Source of the DNA: Gymnopus androsaceus JB14 | Taxonomy: Eukaryota; Basidiomycota; Agaricomycetes; Agaricales; Omphalotaceae | Direction of reading: 5' to 3' | NCBI GenBank assembly: GCA_009733575.1 | Contig: ML769469.1 | Location: 147,910 to 211,909 of the forward strand | Length of the DNA stretch: 64,000 nucleotides | In this document: positions 22,623-33,423 of the stretch, in pieces | Position numbering within the stretch: the first letter of the stretch is position 1 | Layout: every line of letters begins with the position of its first letter | Notes under the pieces: generated by a model | Told to the model about the DNA's origin: nothing | What the model saw: only the letters and a program-made list of their open reading frames with translations | Database searches by the model: none | Made by a program: the position numbers and the translations under genes

Positions 22623-23159
22623 TACACGTTGCATATATATACCACTCTTTTGTAGTTTTGTACCTTTATCCGTTTGTCTATACAACATACTGCAATAGGT
22701 CAAATGTAGACGTTTTCTTCCCTTTTGTAAACCTTCAGCGGCTTGGCCGTATTCTCTAACACAAATACCACAGATCGAAGCCGAAAACAGCGCGTATTGT
22801 AGAAGCAATGCCAACGCCATACAACTGTAACGTCGTTTGCATTACTGGGGCAACCGAACGAGCAGTACCGCTAAACTCGGTTTGAACACTCGGACTGCAC
22901 GTCGTACTTCAGGGGAAAGTCATATTATGGCTACGGGACCCGACTGGAGCCCCTTTATCTTTTTCTTTTACTCACTTTTGTACTGACTATGTCCACTCTA
23001 CCTACTACTGTTCAATTATAAACAGTGATTCGTACTCGGTGAGATGCCCCTTAAACATTTTTAATTGCTATTGCTGCGAATCGGTAACTTGGTTCAATAC
23101 AGGAGGCTCCCGGTCGAGAAAGCCGAAATAGTCATTATAGTACTATATCATAACATATA
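22623..23159. other. intergenic with second Copia-flank copy
   Basis: It holds the second copy of the sequence seen at 20470-20600 (about 22770-22875). Nothing else is supported. Confidence 0.4.
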
Positions 23160-24236
23160 TCACTTTACATTTTCCCGGGTCAAGATCCACCCATGTACTG
23201 TAGCCCTAACCTGTTCCTCGCCGGGGTCATCAGGGAACATAGGCTTGAATTTCTGAGTTACAACCTAAAAGCCGAGGATCAGTTACCATCGGGCTTGATA
23301 GTGCATCTGTCCGCTCACCTCTACACAGTCCCACCCCTGTTCTTTCGCTTTCGTGAAAAACTCCATATCGCGATGTGCAAGATGTGGACGATGATGGGTG
23401 TAGAATACCAACACGGAGGGTTTGGGACCAATGTCTTGCCGTTGAGTGTGGACGATTTCAAAGCGAGATGGCAGGTCTTGAGGAGAGCGTCGTGCTGTGA
23501 ATGGTTGAAGATGAGGTCGGAAAGTATGATGAGATCGAAGGCCGTATTCTCATCTGGAGGCGACGTGTTCAACGAGGTTAATAGAGGTTTTACGGAGTGT
23601 CCCCATATGTATCCCTAACATGACAATTGAATAAAGAACTCCATCAAGAAACAGACATAGAAACACACCTGAACAATAACCTTGTCTTCCTGGATTCGTC
23701 TGCAATTTCTCTCGCGTTATACTCGATATTCTGAACTAAATCAGGGTCTGGATAATCAGTTATCACAACCTGGACTTCGATTTCGTCGGTACAGCGTAGA
23801 ATTGTTTAGAGATTAATACTACCTTCCGTGCACCAGATTCCAGTGCTACTAAGCTGGGCAAAGCTCCTCCAGCGCCGAGTTCAAGAACGTTCTTCTCTTG
23901 AACAATGTCTAGATGTTCTTCCAAGTAAGAGGCTACAGATAAAGCAGAATTCCATCTATATAATGTTAATTTAAGACTGTCGATAAAATGTGACAAATCT
24001 CACAGATGGTGTCCCCAGAGTGGATGAGATCCAACAAGCCTGATCTTGAACTCTTTACGTGCACCCTGATAGGTGCTAAAAGTCGCTTCTGGTGAAGGCG
24101 GTCGCGGGGCTTCCTGTATAGTAGGTGTGCATTTTGTTGTGTTGACATGACAGAAAGATAACGCACAGTAAAAATTGAATCTAAACCGAAATCGACTTCT
24201 TCAAGAGTCCTCTAAATGATTTGGATCGTTGGGCAT
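23160..24236 (-). CDS. EFM7/NNT1-type protein N-terminal and lysine methyltransferase
   Basis: It belongs to the family 16 methyltransferases; yeast Efm7 methylates the N-terminal Gly and Lys2-3 of eEF1A. Readable on the minus strand: an acidic lead LEEVDFGLDSIFT, EAPRPPSPEATF, KIRLVGSHPLWGHHLWNSA, SAM motif I NVLELGAGGALPSL, the hallmark ITDYPDPDLVQNIEYN, WGHSVKPLL, LIILSDLIFNHSQHDALL, VLVFYTHHRPHL, and a C-terminus FPDDPGEEQVRATVHGWILT. Introns fall after FT, after GHHL, within the TDYPD region and near 23290. Two single-base breaks: an extra T near 24210, and one missing G near 23431 before PKPSVLVFYTHHRP. Both restore the family sequence when ignored, so I consider the gene functional in the organism. 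Confidence 0.88.
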
Positions 24237-24361
24237 TTCTGAATGGCGCAATCGATGAGCGTCTGTGTAATAGATGGTAGTAGCGGAGAAATTTTAGACG
24301 CCCAGGTCCGCATCAAGTCCGCATTTAGAAATTTCAGAGCGCTTATTCGATCTTGCTTTCA

Positions 24362-24402
24362 ACTAGCTCTCTCTCTCATTCTCTCATTCTCTCTCATTCT
24401 AC
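24362..24402. repeat. CT/CATT-rich microsatellite
   Basis: A pyrimidine tract of CTCTCT and CATTCTCT words in the region upstream of the EFM7-type gene (which starts at 24236 on the minus strand). Short, imperfect, no coding role. Confidence 0.7.
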
Positions 24403-24539
24403 TCATGGTTTTTTTGCTACTCTTAGGCTCCTTGGTCAAAAAATCACTTGTTCTGCTCGAAATTTTATACTCTTCATCATCGGTTCAACCAAATGCGACA
24501 TACGGAAACGCACGCAAGTTAGAGCGCCTCTAAGGTCAA

Positions 24540-25470
24540 ATTGAACGTGCAGTCGGAGCGTTAACGTGTCAAAGAGACGCGAGACTAGTGACTTGTTGAT
24601 TCTTGGCGGCCAAAAATATCCTTTCTCCTATCCGCTCAGCGGCATTTCGTTGAGCCATCTTTGAGCTTTCGTATCTTCCCGACCTCACCTTGTCTCGCTG
24701 TTCCGAGGCCTCTTCCATGACGATGTAAGGATTTTGACCTGCCAATTTACTTTGGGATATACACCAAATAAGAACATATTTGGATGCTCGATGTTTCACT
24801 GTTGTATCCGATACTGAATCGCACAAATCACGGAAGTTGTGATGAGCCTTTTACATATGCAGGAACGGGAACGTTGTCCTCAACCGAGTAAGCAACTACA
24901 GACACCCTCCTGTCCATCCCCTATCCCGGTCATTTGCTTATCCATCTTCCGGAGGGAGCTAGAGTGAGCCCGCATGCATGATATTGGACGAGTGCGTTCA
25001 TACGCCTTTATTTCACTCTAGCAAATTTGGCAATAGCCTCCTAACCGCAAGCTGATGATCTGCTCGATATGGTATAATGTTACCGAATGGTCTCGATGGC
25101 ATGTGTTCTGTTCTACCTGTGATGGACCATTGCTCGTGGATGCTCTTTCTCTTTCCGGTATGTAAACTCAGGACTGAGACAGTTTAATCTATATCACGCT
25201 TGATAACTCACATATTTCTTGTTATTCTAGTTTGATTGTTCAGTACACCTGGTGTACACTTCCGTATCGGCTAGGAGGGAATCCGCGGGAGTTCTTCATT
25301 ATTCCTCGGACATGACCTATCTGCCAATCTCCCCAACAAAACTATTAGTATTAGCCCCAAATGTGATAGAGGTAAAATATCCGTGAATGACAGTGGGCTT
25401 ACATCAACGGTATAAATACCAGGACTGACGCGCAAACGTTCTCGATATCCCCGGCTACCCATCCATTGAC
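24540..25470. other. intergenic between EFM7-type gene and acyl-CoA synthetase
   Basis: No coding frame with a protein-like composition. It probably holds the upstream regions of the two divergently transcribed genes. Confidence 0.4.
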
Positions 25471-25474
25471 CGCA

Positions 25475-28049
25475 ATGAACTGGACACCAAAACGATCCTT
25501 ATCTGAAAGTAAGCTCTTCACTTGACTTCCAATCTATCTCCCGCGAAACTGACAATACTTCCAGCGGAGAAATTACTGTGTGGTCCTGGAGAGCTGCACG
25601 AGCTTGAAACGCGGTTCATCGATGGAAGGCTGCAACGAACATATCGCAATATCTGGCCATCAATACGGGTAAGTTTGGATGGAAACTCGAGATCCTCCCG
25701 CCTTTGATGCTAAATGGAGTTTAGAATTTCTGGGCTTGGGTCGTGGAACAGCATGCCGACAAGGCATACCTCGTTTTCGAAGGACGGCGGTTGAGTTATA
25801 GGGAAATGAACGCGCGAGCAGAGCAAGCAGCGAGTATGTTCTACAACGCGTATCACGTTAGAAAGGGCCATAAGATTGGTATTTGCTCTCGGAATTGTGT
25901 CGATTGGTTAGTTGCCTGGTGGGCTTCCCGTGCGTATCTCGTTGTCAAACCCAAAATCAAATCTTATTTTTTCCAAGAACAATTAGGTGCTGTGGTCGTC
26001 TGTCTGAACGCCTGGCTTCCACTGGAACCCCTCACGTTTTGCATTACACACACTGATTGCAAACTGGTCATTCTCGATGCAGAACGAGCGGAGAAGCTAG
26101 AACCTGTCGTTGATAAACTCTATTCTGAGCACAGTGTCACTGGTATTCTCGTGCTGAACTCGCAGGAAGGAAAGAGTCGGTGGAAAAGGATGGACAGCTT
26201 TGATGAGGCCCTCAAGAATGAATCTGGATCTCCCCCTTTCGAAGAGAACGTTTTGCCTGAAGACGAAGCTGTAATCATGTTCACGTCTGGTCAGTAAACG
26301 AGGTCACACTATTACTTTTCCGACTAACACGGTACACTGGCAGGTACTACTGGCCTGCCGAAAGGTGTATTGAGTACTCAGCGACAGTTTTTGACAAATG
26401 TGCTCAACGTATGTGGTTTTCAAACTATCTTAGCTCAATCTAAAAGTCAATGGCAGACTCAAGTCGGACCTCGACGAGCTATTCTACGCCGGGGGGAAAA
26501 TCTAGATCCACCTCCTGAGGGACCGCAAAAAGGTGCACTCATCGGTACGTCATTGCTTCAGCTTTCAACTCCGACTGCCTGTGTTGATCGTTTCCTGAAT
26601 TGTTTGTTCTTCTTTGCAAATCCTTACCTACCTACCTACCTTACCCCGACACTAATAGCCGTACCACTTTTTCACGTCACGGGCCTCACCAGTTATACCA
26701 TGCTGGCCTCAATGGCTGGAATGAAAATAGTTCTGATGGGTAAATGGATCCCCCAAGAAGGTATGGTTTCATCAGATCAGAGAAATTCAAACTAACATCC
26801 ATCTTTCTCCTATTTGCGCTAGCGGTCAAGTGTGTTTAGTATTGCTTCATGCGTATTTTCATTCGCTAATCGGTCTTCAGATTAATACAAAGCGAAAATG
26901 TCGGACTCGCTGGGGGCGTTCCGGCTATGGTATCTGATCTCTTGGATAGTCCGTTAGTAGGGCATCCACTAGAAGGATTGTTCTTTGGTGGCTCCCCAGC
27001 TTCTGAGCTTCTCCCATCGCAAGCTCAAGCTGCTTTCCCTACCGCAAGATTGTGAGTCCTAATTGGAAGCCTTATCTGATTCTACATTCCGACATATCTT
27101 ACAAGGTCCCAGGCTTATGGTCTAACTGAAACGAACTCGGTGGCTGTAGGCGTAAGTGCCTACACTGGTGTCTATCGTACGCCATTTAAATACTTGTTCT
27201 CAGATCGCCGGTGAAGACTACCTGATTCGACCTGGTACATTTTGGCCCAAAAGAAACTGTATTGTGTGCTCATGGATATCTCTAGGGTCATGCGGGTTGC
27301 CCTGTCCAGTCAATGACATGATGATTGTAGTCGATGACAGGGTCGCCTCTCCTGGTGAAATTGGTGAAGTTTATCTACGGGGACCTAACGTCATGCGGGG
27401 ATACTACCGAGATTCAGGTTCGCTACGCAATCTAGTGGTTGACGTTAGCTAATCTTTATCACTGACCAGAGGCAACAAGTCAAGTTATGACGAGAGATGG
27501 GTGGTTGCGGACCGGCGATGTAGGTATTATGGACGAGGAGGGTTTCCTATACATCAAGGACAGGATCAAGGATATAATCATACGTGGGGGTGAAAATATT
27601 GCAAGTGGTCTTAAAAGAATACCTACTCTGTCAGCTCACATCTGATTCGCTACTCTAGGCATCGATATCTGTGGAAAATGCGCTATATGCTGATCCTCGA
27701 ATATTGGAAGCGGCGGCAGTGGGCGTTCCCGATAAACGTCTGGGGGAGCTTGTTGCAGCCGTTGTTTCTGTGAAACCGACACATACAGGAAAGGTGACGG
27801 AATCGTCCTTGATCGAGGGAGTTCGGAAAAGGTTAAAGCCAAATACATATCATGCATCCTCCTGCTGACAAGGCTCCAATCTATAGGCTTCCTCCATTCG
27901 CGGTCCCGGTTATGATTTTAGTGAGGGAAGAACCTTTCGAACTTACTCCCTCAGGCAAAATAATGAAAGACCAACTACGAAGACTCGCACGGGAACAGTG
28001 GAAATCTCGAAAGCCGACCATTTCCAAGTCGAGGCGTGCAAATTTATAG
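25475..28049 (+). CDS. AMP-forming acyl-CoA synthetase (ANL superfamily)
   Basis: It should activate a carboxylic acid via acyl-AMP to the CoA thioester. The start [12 protein letters not shown] is at 25475. Core motifs across about ten short introns: [31 protein letters not shown], the P-loop [12 protein letters not shown] (split by an intron after the first G), [19 protein letters not shown] (A5), [23 protein letters not shown] (A7, the ATP ribose Asp), [14 protein letters not shown] (A8), [20 protein letters not shown], and the C-terminal [13 protein letters not shown] with the catalytic Lys of A10. The C-terminal tail SKSRRANL is close to but not a clear PTS1. Substrate class (medium/long chain or aryl) cannot be told from sequence. 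Confidence 0.88.
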
Positions 28050-28780
28050 TGATAGCTATTGTTGTTTAACTTGACTGCATGGGAAGTATCGGTGGGGCTT
28101 AGTATACTTATGCACTGTACCTATTTACGTATGCGCTCAGCTTTCAAGCTGGCTTGCTGTATAATTATCCTAATCAGTACTAAATTAGCACTTATCATGT
28201 GTCTCACAGTCTTCGGCAAGATTTACACGCAGTCTTGAGGCTGAAAAGTTTCACACTGCCTTCGTCCAGCTCCTTTAGGGCAGATAGGGATATATACCGG
28301 TACGGGAAGATGTTGATGCTCATAGTTTGTGTTCAAGGCCATTCAAGGCAATAGCAACAGCTTTTCGTCGGAACGGATATGACGGATGCAGAGAGTCGAC
28401 TGTCGAGCGACTCAGGTCAATTCGCCAAACCGCAGTGGTAAGTACATTCGGACTTGTGGTAGTTTCGGAGGCTGAAAAATCTAAGATAATTGTGCATAAT
28501 TCAGCTTCGGTTGACCAACATAAGTATGCGTGTTATAGAGTTTACATCCAAAATAGGTTGGTAAGGCCAGCTTTGACCTGCCGTGCCTTGGCGCTAAATT
28601 TAAGCGTTTGATCATCTACTCTTCTAGCAGCCCAGGGTACTTACGGACTGGTACAGACCTTTCTTTCACTGAGCCATTATCACCGCGGGAATTATCTTCG
28701 GTCCATGACATGAGGAACCAGAACCCCTGGGGCCCGCATCTTTGGCGCTCAACAAACTCAACTATCATTTGATTCAAACC
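28050..28780. other. intergenic, no gene seen
   Basis: Open frames are short and carry no recognisable motif. GGCGCTAAATTTAAGCG lies near 28590. Confidence 0.35.
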
Positions 28781-30203
28781 GACTGGTGATAATGGCACTT
28801 GTTAGTTTTGGGTGTCTACAACTATTTACTCTACTCACCGATCTTCGATTGATCAGCCTGATTTCAGACTTTATATCACATCCGTGCTCGTTCCTATCCT
28901 TTAGGGCTAGTGAGCCTCTTGACCTCCTCGCCGAGTGCTTCAAATACTCTGCACGTGCTCTTCAAATCGGTCATGCACCTTGCGATATCGGGTTTTGTGC
29001 ATTTCACAAGGGACCGCGTTCAGCAGAATATTCATTCCCGGGACACTGACTGTCAGGGGCGCCCCGCCGTTTACCGCATCGATTCCTACTTTTGACTTCC
29101 ACCATTCAACGCGGTCTTCGATTGCATTCGACAGCTTCCGGATAGCGTTTACCCAGGATTCCTGAGATCGTTCCAGCCCTGGAGTCAACTAATTACACGC
29201 GCAGCTTCCACCAATGTCGCACCGATATGGAATCCACCAGCCGGCTGTACGTCAACCTGTAATTATTCATTCGTCTACTCCGCACCTGGGTTAAATTGCA
29301 CAAAGCTATCCAAGGGCTACATCTGTCCCAATCAGACGAACGATGCCGAGAGTCTTCTACAGTATGGCGTAAATGCGGAAGAAGGGAGTCGAAATCCTAC
29401 CGTTTCAACTATTACAACCCTTCGGTGGTATCATTTGTTTATAACTCATCTTATACTTTCGCACAAGAAATTGCCTCCGACGTCAGCCTATCAACGTTGA
29501 ATGCATATTATCTAGAGGGCTTGACAATAGCACCTGGCCAACGACGCTTTTAGATCCCACAGAATTCCCTGCAAAATTTCCGGATAATCCTCATGGCATT
29601 CATTGTGAATTCCCAAGTGCAACCTATGAAACCGTGAAACGACGACTAGATTCCTAAATAATACTGAGACGCCCACCACGCGCATAAAAGAATTCACCGG
29701 CTCTCTTGTTTTGCCTGGATTGGACAGTTCTCTTTTTAATCACTGCTACCGTTATATGCATCCAAAGAAAACATTACCTATGCATTTCGCAGCATCGCTG
29801 ATACATTCGCTCGTATCTTTTCTGGAAATGTATCCATACCTGCCGAACACTCAGGCTCATTACACCTGTGTTCAATGTGACCACTGATACATTCTCGTTG
29901 TCTAGAATATCTCGAGATAACCTGTCTTATGGGATGCACGAGTTCCTCGGAAACATCACCCTCGCGTCCGTTAATGAGCAAATGTCATTCACATATGTCA
30001 ATGCCACGATTGCACCCGGGACCACACAGTATCACTATAATCCTTGGAGATTGTGGTTGATATCCAGTCTCGCATTCGGCCTATCCTTCATATTGGCAGT
30101 CTACGGGTCGTATTTCCTTCAGGCCAATGGAATAGCTGCAGTCTTCGATATGGAACACATCATCGAGATGACGGCAGGGAGCTCAGGACTACACACAGCA
30201 TGA
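28780..30203 (+). pseudogene. large fungal membrane protein, decayed or frame-broken
   Basis: Plus-strand pieces look like the multi-pass Agaricomycete transmembrane proteins with a Cys/Asn-rich ectodomain. About 29208-29330 reads NPPAGCTSTCNYSFVYSAPG followed by NCTKL; about 29868-30200 reads SFTYVNATIAPGTTQYHYNP, then WLISSLAFGLSFILAVYGSYF, a clear TM, ending IIEMTAGSSGLH. Between them the frame changes several times (29400-29870) and no spliced reading connects all parts. N-glycosylation-type sequons are frequent. It could be a functional gene with base errors or a decaying copy. Confidence 0.5.
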
Positions 30204-30479
30204 TGCCCGTCAAGGGTGTTTGTCTCTGACGGGCATTCAACAAGATCTATACTGGATGAAGCTTCAGAAGGATAGCCTCTCGTTCATCTTTCACTTCGTC
30301 TTCGGCATTCCTCCTCCTTTCTTCCTTGGCCTATTCACATTCATCTGTATCCTATCTCTTCGCTTGCTCTTGAAAGGTTCAAATGTTCAATATCCATCGA
30401 TGAACGCTGCCATTCCCACATGCTGTCTCACCCAAAAAGAGTGAAGGATGCTGTCACTATACTACGATGTGTACAATTC

Positions 30480-30683
30480 TTATGCTCTCCTTCTGTTTAT
30501 CTCGGATGTAAACAGTCGAGAAGATGCATTAGTGTCTGAAGTGTCGCAGCATCTTGACTTTTTCCCCACGCACTTTGCTTCAGCGTCCCTGAGTGGGAGG
30601 ATGGGTGAGGCTTCAGTGTAATTGACGGCCATGAGACCAATTAGAAGGAATAAAGAGGCAGGTAGATTAGTAGAAAGCACCAT
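30480..30683 (-). CDS. small secreted protein candidate, 67 aa
   Basis: The open frame encodes MVLSTNLPASLFLLIGLMAV, a good signal peptide with likely cleavage near TEA-SP, then a short basic mature part with three Cys (CVGKKSRCCDTSD). No family is recognised. Intronless small ORFs with signal-like starts arise by chance, so confidence is modest. Confidence 0.35.
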   Translation of the reverse strand: MVLSTNLPASLFLLIGLMAVNYTEASPILPLRDAEAKCVGKKSRCCDTSDTNASSRLFTSEINRRRA

Positions 30684-31003
30684 AACTCAAAGTACTGTCC
30701 CAGCTCCGATAAAGAAGGTGTGAGAGCACCGGGCGACTGTTTCGTAGCCAGATTTTTTTCCTTCAAAAAAGTTAAACAAATACTTGGTTATCCGCCGCAC
30801 TAGGTCGCACTAATCAATGTTTGCTTGAAATCAACTTCCTGTCGTTTTCTATCCTGGTACCAATGTCTCGTTTTTCTTTCCTTTTTGGCGATGTCCGACT
30901 CCGAATCCGACACAATCTAAGCAAGGGTTGTCTCAACCCTGTCGAAAAGTAGGAGCAAAATGTGATGAAAGGTTCAAGGATTCCGTATAAAGCGACCCCA
31001 AGT

Positions 31004-31600
31004 TCAACGAGTCCGAACCATCTGTTCTGTGAAGTATTTCAGCAAATCTGATCCGCAGAATGACATTGCTGGGTCAAACCAGTGGTTTTGAATTCCAACA
31101 TAAGGTTTCGAAAAAAAGAGCGAAACATGGACGTGCATGGGCTCTAGGCACCTCAAGCGATGAAGTGTTAGACAGTACGATTCGACGAAGCAAAAGCAGA
31201 ACTCGACGGAAATTTTCCACCAACGATCACTCGCCTGGAGCGTCTTCCTCCTTTCTATGGTACTCTCCACGGTCGAGGGTAGTATATCCATGTTCTTCGA
31301 TGAAGAGCGTGAGTGTTCGAGTGTCCTGCGCGCGTCAGTCTTTGCCTGATGATCCACTAGATATATATACCTGATAGATGCTACAAAATCGCAATTGGTT
31401 AAACACTGATCTCGAAGCCTCTCTAAATCTTCCAATTGTATTTTGACATAAGAAAACTAAACTCCACATGTAAATTCGTCGCAATTGGCGAGGTAAGTTC
31501 ATTTCTGGCATATTTCCAGCGAAATCTGGGAAGTTGTTCTCTAACCACCGCGTGAAGAAGTTCTTCTGGTCAACCGGCGCCAAAGGCCAAAGCTGTAGAT
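31004..31600 (-). pseudogene. F-box-like gene fragment, third family copy
   Basis: Reading 31600 down to 31370 across frame changes gives a PEELL start, RFRWKYARNELTS, and KDLERLRDQCLTNCDFVASIRYIY. These match RFRWKYARSDLISL and DLEKLKDQCIINTILAASIRY of the neighbour at 31895-33256. The internal MANHQLRRICMPF part is degraded, and the rest of the gene beyond the first intron is unrelated sequence. It lies just downstream of the intact copy in the same orientation, so it is probably a tandem-duplicate remnant. Confidence 0.65.
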
Positions 31601-31894
31601 ATCAAGACTCGGATTGCAGTACTTGAGATACTTCATCTAAAAGTCAGTAACTCAGCGACGAGATATATACCAATGCAGTCTGCAGAGGTTAAAATCATTC
31701 ATCGTGCTACTCGGAGTTGAGAGACAACCTTTTAACGTTGCAACAGCGATGTAGGCCATGAGGGTGGAGAGAGTTGAGAGATTGGAATGCAATTACTCAA
31801 ATTGGATCTCGAAAAGACTTTGATTACCCCTTGATGAGTAATATATCTTTAAACAAAAAACTTATTCAAGGTTTGCAGGCTGTTGAATGTTGGG

Positions 31895-33256
31895 TTACGC
31901 GAAGCTGCCAACAGCATTACGCCCTTCAATACTAATCCATCCCCGAATGTGACCCTCCTGAAGAAAGAATGCTTCAATGGTAGGAATTTTCTGCGTGATG
32001 CGAGATGTGTGCCAAATCATGGCAGCTTCAGTCTCTGATGCAGAGCCAAGTGCCCGATGAAATTCCTGTGGCCTTCCAAGACCCAGTCTGAATGAGGGGC
32101 TGGCAATCAGATTCATCACTCGAAGTGAGGGAAAGGGGCAGAGGGAGGCGATGAATTCATTGGCATCCTATGAAAGAAAAGTAAGAGAAGAACTTGAACA
32201 AGATTCATCGAGACATACAATGCGGCACCTAGTATTCCGGATAGTCAGCACAGATATCTGGGGTAACCATGAATGGACGAGATGTAATATCCGTCCAAAT
32301 GACCACTCAAACATCTCAAGATACATCCCGCTGACGTGCCACTCCCCCTAAAGGTTCTGTAGCTGATGCTAAACCTGTACCAGCGCGGGTGACAGCATAG
32401 CGCTGGATATGAATGGTATCAGCAAGCTGAGTATAAATCTCATCAAGAAATCCAGATACAAAAGGAGCTGCGGGATTGCGCGTGAAGTAGGTGAGCTCGC
32501 TGGTGAATATGATTTTCGTCAAATGTGGATGTGTGCGCGAGAACTCGGGCAGCCACGATAAAGTAAAAGAGGAGTTCCTAGACAGTTCCAGCCCAAGCTC
32601 ACAAAGTCCATTGTACCTTTGGGTTCCAAATGATTCATCATTACATTTGGTGAGCGATATCGATGCAACCTGCATTCCGCGCGAAAGATATGGATCAAGA
32701 GTGGTAGATTCCTCAGCGTCTATTAATGCACCTTCCAGAACAAATTTCGCCAAATCCGATGGGCCCGATTGACTTGGTAGGGAGGAATACATTGGAATCG
32801 CATCAAGCAAGACAGTAGTGACGGGGTGACGATTTATAGCAGTGAGCAATGGCAGGTTAATACCACCATGCAAATTTATCTGGGAGAGTTGTGTCAAGTG
32901 AGGAAGAAGGCCAAGGATCATGGACGAAGTATGGTATTTGAGATCGAGTGTTCTGCAAACTTGTTGTCAGTCAACTTTTCCTAGTACAAGATTCCATACC
33001 TGATAGATGCGGCAAGGATAGTATTGATAATACACTGGTCTTTAAGCTTTTCTAAATCTTCGGCTTTCGGCGCATAGACATATGTAAAAAGAAATGGCAT
33101 GCATATTCGGCGCAATTGGTGATTAGCCATGGACAGTGAGATAAGATCACTCCTGGCATATTTCCAGCGAAACCTAGCAAGCTGGCGCTCGAGGAATTGG
33201 GGATTATATGCAAGTTGTTCTACAACTGCTTGAAGAAGCTCTTCTGGAAACATCAT
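31895..33256 (-). CDS. F-box-like / LRR-type hypothetical protein
   Basis: The first exon starts MMFPEELLQAVVEQLAY with the F-box-like layout (Pro-Glu-Glu-Leu-Leu...Val near the start, then LISLSMANHQLRRICMPFLF), ending ASIRY near the GTATGG donor at about 33001. The second exon (about 32942-32350) has LRR-like strands: LTQLSQINLHGGINLPLL, AINRHPVTTVLL, and LTKIIFTSELTYF. The last exon ends PTIEAFFLQEGHIRGWI then SIEGRNAVGSF (stop at 31895). Two degenerate relatives occur in this window. SCF-type substrate recognition is an inference from the F-box resemblance only. Confidence 0.6.
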
Positions 33257-33423
33257 TGAGCGGCGGAAAGAAAGAAAATGCAATGTTAGCGCTGCAGACT
33301 TAGCGCTAAACTCAGCGCTATTTAATAGTCTCTGTGTTTAACTAATACTAGTAAGTATCTGCTTCAGCTTTGAGCTCCTTGTTTTTACAATACAGCACTT
33401 AGTATCTAGGTCATTCAACGATC

